DNA from: Mycobacterium persicum
GTDB taxonomy: Bacteria; Actinomycetota; Actinomycetes; Mycobacteriales; Mycobacteriaceae
Length of the DNA: 37,042 nt
Assembly: GCF_002086675.1 (NCBI RefSeq)
Contig: NZ_MVIF01000054.1
Span: 1 to 37,042 of the forward strand
Direction: 5' to 3'
Shown: positions 32,684-37,042 of the stretch, in pieces
Numbering within the stretch: position 1 is the stretch's first letter
How the letters are laid out: each line of letters begins with the position of its first letter
Notes under the pieces: generated by a model
Database searches by the model: none
What the model was told of the DNA's origin: nothing
Seen by the model: only the letters and a program-made list of their open reading frames with translations
Program-made: the position numbers and the translations under genes

Positions 32684-33163
32684 ATGCAAGGTGATCCGGA
32701 TGTCTTGCGTCTGCTCAACGAACAATTGACCAGCGAGCTGACCGCTATCAATCAATACTTTCTGCACTCCAAGATGCAGGAGAACTGGGGCTTTACCGAA
32801 CTGGCTGCCAAAACCCGCGCCGAGTCGTTCGACGAAATGCGGCATGCGGAGGCCATTACCGATCGGATCCTCCTCCTCGACGGGTTGCCGAACTACCAGC
32901 GCATCGGCTCGTTACGGGTGGGCCAGACACTGCGCGAACAATTCGAAAGCGATATCGCCATCGAAATCGAAGTGCTGAATCGGCTCAAGCCGGGAATCAT
33001 CATGTGCCGCGAAAAGCAGGACACCACCAGTGCGCAGCTGCTAGAACAAATTGTGGCCGATGAGGAGCTACATCTCGACTACCTGCAGACGCAGCTGGAA
33101 CTGATGGAGAAACTCGGAGAGGCGCTGTACTCGGCGCAATGCGTCTCCCGGCCGCCGACCTGA
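32684..33163 (+). CDS. bfrA: Bacterioferritin BfrA
   Basis: BfrA is a heme-containing iron-storage subunit that assembles into a 24-mer and oxidises Fe2+ at a di-iron centre. At 159 aa it equals M. tuberculosis BfrA in length. Ferroxidase ligands are E18 (LTSELTAINQYF), E51 and H54 (SFDEMRHAE), E94 (DIAIEIEVL) and E127/H130 (VADEELHLDYL). Heme-ligand M52 is in FDEMRH. ATG 32684 follows AGGAG by five bases; the longer frame to 32597 is not needed. The gene lies 194 bases downstream of a tandem IdeR site, with bfd divergent, so iron-replete activation is expected. The 194-base leader also holds the frame ATGATGGTGCTCC with no clear gene. Confidence 0.97.
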   Translation: MQGDPDVLRLLNEQLTSELTAINQYFLHSKMQENWGFTELAAKTRAESFDEMRHAEAITDRILLLDGLPNYQRIGSLRVGQTLREQFESDIAIEIEVLNRLKPGIIMCREKQDTTSAQLLEQIVADEELHLDYLQTQLELMEKLGEALYSAQCVSRPPT

Positions 33164-33235
33164 TATCCGATCGAGATTCCGCGGGCAGCACTCCTGGGTA
33201 TCGCGCACGGGCTCGAACTCCGACAGGAGGCAGAT

Positions 33236-35311
33236 ATGACGAGCCCGACGGCATCCCGGACCGCTGCTGCGGATAGTCGATCTCCCTGCATCTCGATCAG
33301 CCCAGCACGACGCAATGTCATCTTCATGGCGCTGGTGCTCGGGGTGCTGGTCGCGGCGATGGACCAGACCATTGTGGTGCCCGCGTTGCCGACGATCGTT
33401 GAGGAGCTGGGGGCCTCTGTTCATCAATCGTGGGCCATTACCAGCTACCTGCTCGGCGGCACCATCGTTGTCGTGGTGGCCGGCAAGCTGGGCGACCTGC
33501 TCGGTCGCAAGCGGGTGCTGCAGGGCTCGGTCCTGGTCTTCCTGCTGGGCTCGGTGCTGTGCGGGGTGGCGGACACGATGACCATGCTGGCGATTTCGCG
33601 GGCTGTTCAGGGCGTGGGCGCCGGTGCGATTTCGGTGACGGCGGCAGCGCTGGTCGGTGAGGCCTTCCCACTGCGGGACCGCGGCCGCTACCAGGGCATG
33701 TTGGGTGCGGTGTTCGGGGTGACCACGGTCGCGGGCCCGCTGCTGGGCGGCTTTTGCACCGACTATCTGAACTGGCGTTGGGCATTTTGGATCAACGTGC
33801 CGATCTCCATCGTGGTCATCGCCGTGGCCGCGACGGCCATTCCGGCGTTGCCCCGCCGCCCCAAACCGGCTATCGACTACCTCGGGATCATGGTCATTGC
33901 ATTGGCCACAACGGCGTTGATCATGGCCACCAGCCTGGGTGGCAGCACCTACGGCTGGGGCTCGGCGCCGATCATGGGGCTGTTCGGTGGCGCCACGGTG
34001 GCGCTGGGTGTCTTCGTCTGGGTCGAGAGCCGAGCCGCTGCGGGAATCCTGCCGCCGCGGCTGTTTCGCAACCAGGTGTTCGCCGTGTGCTCCGTGTTGT
34101 CGTTGATGGTCGGGTTTGCGATGCTGGGCGCGCTGACCTTCGTGCCGATGTATCTGCGCTACGTCGAAGGCGCCTCGGCGACCGTCTCGGGGCTGCGCAC
34201 CTTGCCGATGGTGGTCGGCCTGCTGACCACCTCGGTGGGGGCGGGCGTCATGGTCGGCCGGACGGGTCGGTACAAGATTTTCCCGGTCGCGGGGACGGCG
34301 CTGATGTCCATCGCTTTCCTGCTGCTGTCACGGATGGACGAGTCCACGCCGTGGCCGGTGCAGTCGCTGTACCTGGTGCTGCTGGGTGCCGGGATCGGCT
34401 TGTCGATGCAGGTGCTCATTCTCATCGTGCAGAACACCTCCCGCTTTGAGGACCTCGGCGTCGCCACCTCGGGCGTGACCTTCTTCCGCGTGGTCGGCGC
34501 CTCGTTTGGTGCCGCGATATTCGGCGCGCTGTTCGCAACCTTCCTGGGCCGGCGGATAGGTCCCGCGCTGGTCGCCAGCGGCGCGCCCGTCGAGGCCGCA
34601 CACTCTCCAGCCGTCCTACACCGCCTGCCGCACTACGTTGCCTCACCGATCGTGCAAGCCTATGCCGAGTCGCTCAACCAGGTTTTTCTGTGCGCGGCCG
34701 TGGTCGCCCTGGCCGGCTTCATCCTCGCGCTGTTCCTGCGGGAGATTCCGCTCGCCGATATCCACGACAGCCCGGCTTGCCTCGGAGACGGCTTCGCCGT
34801 GCCCAGAACGAAAACTCCGGAGGACGTGCTGGAAATCGCGGTGACCCATCTGCTGCACGAAGCTCCCGAGGTGCGACTGCCGAACCTTGCTGCGGCGTAC
34901 CAGGATTCGGAGCTCGACGTCGCAGCGCTGTGGGGTGTACTGCGGATCTATCAATACGAACGGTTTTTCGGGACCGCGAGGCTCACCGACATCGCCAAAC
35001 ACCTGCACCTGCCCCATCAGGTGCTGGAACCGGTCTTCGACCGGCTGGTCCAGACCGGCTACGTGTCACGCGACGGCGACGCCCTGTCACTGACCGCCGC
35101 CGGGCTCGACCAGATCGATGCCCTCTCCGACTTGCTCCGGAAGTGGCTTGTCGACCACTTGGCCGTAGCGCCCGGCGTCGAGCAACAGCCCGACCACCAG
35201 GAATTCGAAGCCGCTCTGCAACGACTCACCGACGGTGTGCTGGTTCAGCGCGATTGGTACGAAGACTTGGACACGCTCGCGCCGGCGGGCACCCTCGCTG
35301 CCGCCAAGTAG
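33236..35311 (+). CDS. MFS drug-exporter (EmrB/QacA, DHA2, 14 TM) with winged-helix tail (Rv1877-like)
   Basis: This 691-aa proton-driven exporter has about 14 membrane helices over residues 28-505. DHA2 marks are MDQTIVVPALPTI (42-54) and motif A GKLGDLLGRKRV (83-94), then AVQGVGAGAISVTAAAL with WRWAFWINVPI. After the last helix (LAGFILALFLREIP) a soluble tail of about 180 residues follows. Residues near 575-630 (RLTDIAKHLHLP, then LEPVFDRLVQTGYVSRDGD and LSLTAAGLDQI) look like a MarR-type winged helix-turn-helix. Ribosome site AGGAGG lies five bases before ATG 33236. The protein ends with an Ala-rich tail. Substrates are not predictable; tail function could be dimerisation or regulation. 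A decayed partial copy follows. Confidence 0.93.
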   Translation: MTSPTASRTAAADSRSPCISISPARRNVIFMALVLGVLVAAMDQTIVVPALPTIVEELGASVHQSWAITSYLLGGTIVVVVAGKLGDLLGRKRVLQGSVLVFLLGSVLCGVADTMTMLAISRAVQGVGAGAISVTAAALVGEAFPLRDRGRYQGMLGAVFGVTTVAGPLLGGFCTDYLNWRWAFWINVPISIVVIAVAATAIPALPRRPKPAIDYLGIMVIALATTALIMATSLGGSTYGWGSAPIMGLFGGATVALGVFVWVESRAAAGILPPRLFRNQVFAVCSVLSLMVGFAMLGALTFVPMYLRYVEGASATVSGLRTLPMVVGLLTTSVGAGVMVGRTGRYKIFPVAGTALMSIAFLLLSRMDESTPWPVQSLYLVLLGAGIGLSMQVLILIVQNTSRFEDLGVATSGVTFFRVVGASFGAAIFGALFATFLGRRIGPALVASGAPVEAAHSPAVLHRLPHYVASPIVQAYAESLNQVFLCAAVVALAGFILALFLREIPLADIHDSPACLGDGFAVPRTKTPEDVLEIAVTHLLHEAPEVRLPNLAAAYQDSELDVAALWGVLRIYQYERFFGTARLTDIAKHLHLPHQVLEPVFDRLVQTGYVSRDGDALSLTAAGLDQIDALSDLLRKWLVDHLAVAPGVEQQPDHQEFEAALQRLTDGVLVQRDWYEDLDTLAPAGTLAAAK

Positions 35312-35427
35312 GACCCGCGCCGGGAGTTCGGCCTCTGCCTCGATTGACCGGTGGCTATCCTGGGCATCCCGAGACTTGACGACCCGCGCCGCTCCCGCCG
35401 CTGCCCAGCCGGGTGCTCCGCGGTGCG

Positions 35428-36576
35428 TGGTCACCTCGGGTCTGCGCACGCTGCCGATGGTGGTCGGGATGCTGGTCACCTCCACCGGCAGCGGTGTCGT
35501 GGTCGGCCGGACCGGCCGGTACAAAATATTCCCGGTGACCGGCACGGCGCTGATGGCTGTCGCGTTCGTGCTGATGTCACGCATGGATGCGACAACCCCG
35601 GCCGTGGTGCAGTCGCCGTATCTGCTGGTGCTGGGCGCCGGTATCGGATTTTCCATGCAGGTCCCGGTTTTCGTGGTGCAATGCACCTCCGATTTCGAGG
35701 ATCCGGGTGTGGCGACGTCGGGTGTGACGTTCTTCCGCACCATCGGCGGCTCATTCGGTGCGGCGGTCTTGGGCTCGCTGTTCGTGAACTTCCTGCCGGA
35801 CAGATTGGGCCCGGCGCTGGCAAGCAACGGGTCGTCGGCCGAGTCGGTCAACTCCCCGGAAGCCCTGCACCGACAGCCTCTCGCCGAGGGGCACCTGTCG
35901 TGCAGGCCTACGCCGAATCACTGGGCGAGGTTTTCCTTGGGCCGCAACGGTTGCCGCCGTCGCTTTCGCCCTGGCGCTGTTTTGCGCGAAGCCCCGCCGC
36001 GCGACATCCACAACAGCGCGGTTGATTTAGGCGACGGATTCGGGATGCCGACCACCGAGACGCCGGAGACGCTGTTGGAGAACGCGATCGGCCGGATGTT
36101 GCGCGGCGATCCCGGTATGCGACTGCGCAGCATCGCCATGCGTCCCGATTGCCGGCTCGACGTCGCCGGTCTATGGGCATTGCCGCGCATCAACCGCTAT
36201 CAGCAATACTTCGGCGCGGCCCCATCGGTAACCACCTGGGGTCACCCTTCGAGGTCGTGGAGCCCACCTTCAGCCGCTGGTTGCCAACGGAGATGTGGCG
36301 CACGACGACGATCACATGTCGCTGACCGCCGCGGGGGTCCGCCAAGTCGACTACGTGTACTCGCTGCTGTTGAACTGGATCGCTGACAAACTGGCCAGAT
36401 CACCCGGCTTTGCACGACGGCCGGATCGCCGCGAAGTCGAAACGGCTCTCCGACATATTGCGTATCGTGTGCTGGCGCAGCGTGATTGGGGCCATGGCTG
36501 GGCCGGCGACGCACCGGCTGCGGCTGCCCCCGCGGTAGCCTCCACTGCCACCGGCGCAATACCGCACCCGCATTGA
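35428..36576 (+). pseudogene. Frameshifted partial tandem copy of the exporter gene
   Basis: This is the second half of an exporter gene like the one upstream (that gene's bases from about 34185 to its end). The homology opens at SGLRTLPMVVGM, and the wHTH-like tail ends near AQRDW. The reading frame changes at about 35885, 35937, 35983, 36225 and 36280, so no full protein can be made. Examples: VQAYAESLGEVFL is in a different frame from the preceding SPEALHR; AATVAAVAFALALF is in a third; LREAPPRDIHNS returns to the first. Bases 35312-35427 hold no recognisable sequence, so the first half of the copy was lost or never duplicated. Confidence 0.85.
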
Positions 36577-36610
36577 CCGACGGCGTGCCACCCGGGCGTA
36601 CCATCGCGCC

Positions 36611-37042
36611 ATGAGCCGAATCGGAACTTTCGCCGACGACGACGTGGCCGGCTGGATCGCGAAATCCCCTGAGCTCGGCGGCGCCCTGGCCGCCTTCAGC
36701 CGGGCGGTCTACACCAGCAACCGGTTGCCGATGCGCACCCGCGAGCTTGCCCGCGCGGTGATTGCCGACAACAACGAGTGCATTGTCTGCGCCAACACCC
36801 GCGATGCCGACGGGCCCGCCGCCGGGGTCGACGAGGACCTGTACGCGCACGCGGCCGAATGGCGCACCTGGCCGGGCTACAGCGAACAGGAGCGGCTGGC
36901 AGCCGAGTTCGCGTACCGGTTCGCCACCGAGCACACCATGCTGCGTGACGACGAGGATTTCTGGAGCCGCTGCGGCGAACATTTCTCCGACGAATTGCTC
37001 GCCGACTTGGCCTTGTCCTGCGCGCTGTGGGTGGGCATGGGG
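36611..37042 (+). CDS. Carboxymuconolactone decarboxylase/AhpD-like protein, 3' end beyond window
   Basis: The frame starts at ATG 36611 (MSRIGTFADDDVAGWIAKSPELGG) and stays open for 144 codons to the edge. It has the CMD/AhpD layout: SRAVYTSNRLPMRTRELARAVIADNNECIVCANTRD, i.e. helix, then a CxxC (ECIVC) that in redox-active AhpD-like proteins is the catalytic disulfide, but without the usual following His at C+4 (N instead). A second helical part follows (QERLAAEFAYRFATEHTMLRDDEDFWSRC). The family includes gamma-carboxymuconolactone decarboxylases and peroxidase adaptors. No conserved Rv1877 neighbour of this kind comes to mind. The end is missing, so length and assignment are uncertain. Confidence 0.75.
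   Translation, partial: MSRIGTFADDDVAGWIAKSPELGGALAAFSRAVYTSNRLPMRTRELARAVIADNNECIVCANTRDADGPAAGVDEDLYAHAAEWRTWPGYSEQERLAAEFAYRFATEHTMLRDDEDFWSRCGEHFSDELLADLALSCALWVGMG

Noticed and set aside
1..37042. CRISPR array, tRNA, insertion sequence or prophage attachment site
   Set aside because: No direct repeat array, cloverleaf, transposase or integrase was seen, although the region 9474-14961 is accessory.

Overview
The window is GC-rich, densely coded actinobacterial DNA, and almost certainly from a Mycobacterium. Its backbone follows, in order, the gene block I know from M. tuberculosis as Rv1859 to Rv1877: modC, apa, Rv1861, adhA, Rv1863c, Rv1864c, Rv1865c, Rv1866, Rv1867, Rv1868, Rv1869c, Rv1870c, Rv1871c, lldD2, Rv1873, Rv1874, Rv1875, bfrA and the EmrB-like exporter Rv1877. 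These matches come from recalled protein sequences and gene order, not from a database search. Several protein lengths agree closely (AhpC 195 aa, BfrA 159 aa, the DUF1810 protein 145 aa). No tRNA, rRNA, insertion sequence, integrase or CRISPR array was seen.

Region 1 (1-4166) holds two tandem paralogous membrane serine/threonine kinases, the first cut by the window edge. They sit where M. tuberculosis has modA and modB. Region 2 (4167-9473) is backbone: the molybdate ABC ATPase, the secreted Apa adhesin, a small membrane protein, an alcohol dehydrogenase, a CPBP intramembrane protease and a MOSC protein. Region 3 (9474-14961) is accessory relative to M. tuberculosis. It holds a TetR regulator divergent from a two-gene unit (PPOX-like flavoprotein plus hemerythrin-SRPBCC fusion), then phosphoketolase.

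Region 4 (15007-23944) is an uncharacterised lipid/acyl-CoA-type module: an SDR, a GNAT enzyme, a tandem-domain class III CoA-transferase, a thiolase-fold protein, an epimerase/PPDK-like fusion and a ferredoxin-type reductase. Region 5 (23958-28006) is a tight minus-strand run (DUF72, HhH-GPD nuclease-like, TfoX-N, Ddn-like), then lactate dehydrogenase lldD2 and a DUF1810 protein.

Region 6 (28016-32168) is a peroxide-stress locus with an intact oxyR divergent from ahpC-ahpD. It lies between the Rv1873 and Rv1874 counterparts, whereas M. tuberculosis keeps ahpCD and a broken oxyR at Rv2427A-Rv2429. oxyR is followed closely by an EthD-like gene, a PPOX gene and an enoyl-CoA isomerase-like gene, so these may be read together. 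Region 7 (32186-33163) is iron storage: bfd and bfrA diverge around two IdeR-box-like sites. Region 8 (33236-37042) holds a 14-TM exporter with a winged-helix-like tail, a frameshifted partial tandem copy of it, and the start of a carboxymuconolactone-decarboxylase-like gene that runs off the window.

The most rewarding places to look further are the twin kinases with duplicated four-cysteine ectodomain modules, the TetR/PPOX/hemerythrin-SRPBCC cassette, the oxyR start codon centred in a perfect palindrome, and the exporter with its decaying duplicate.
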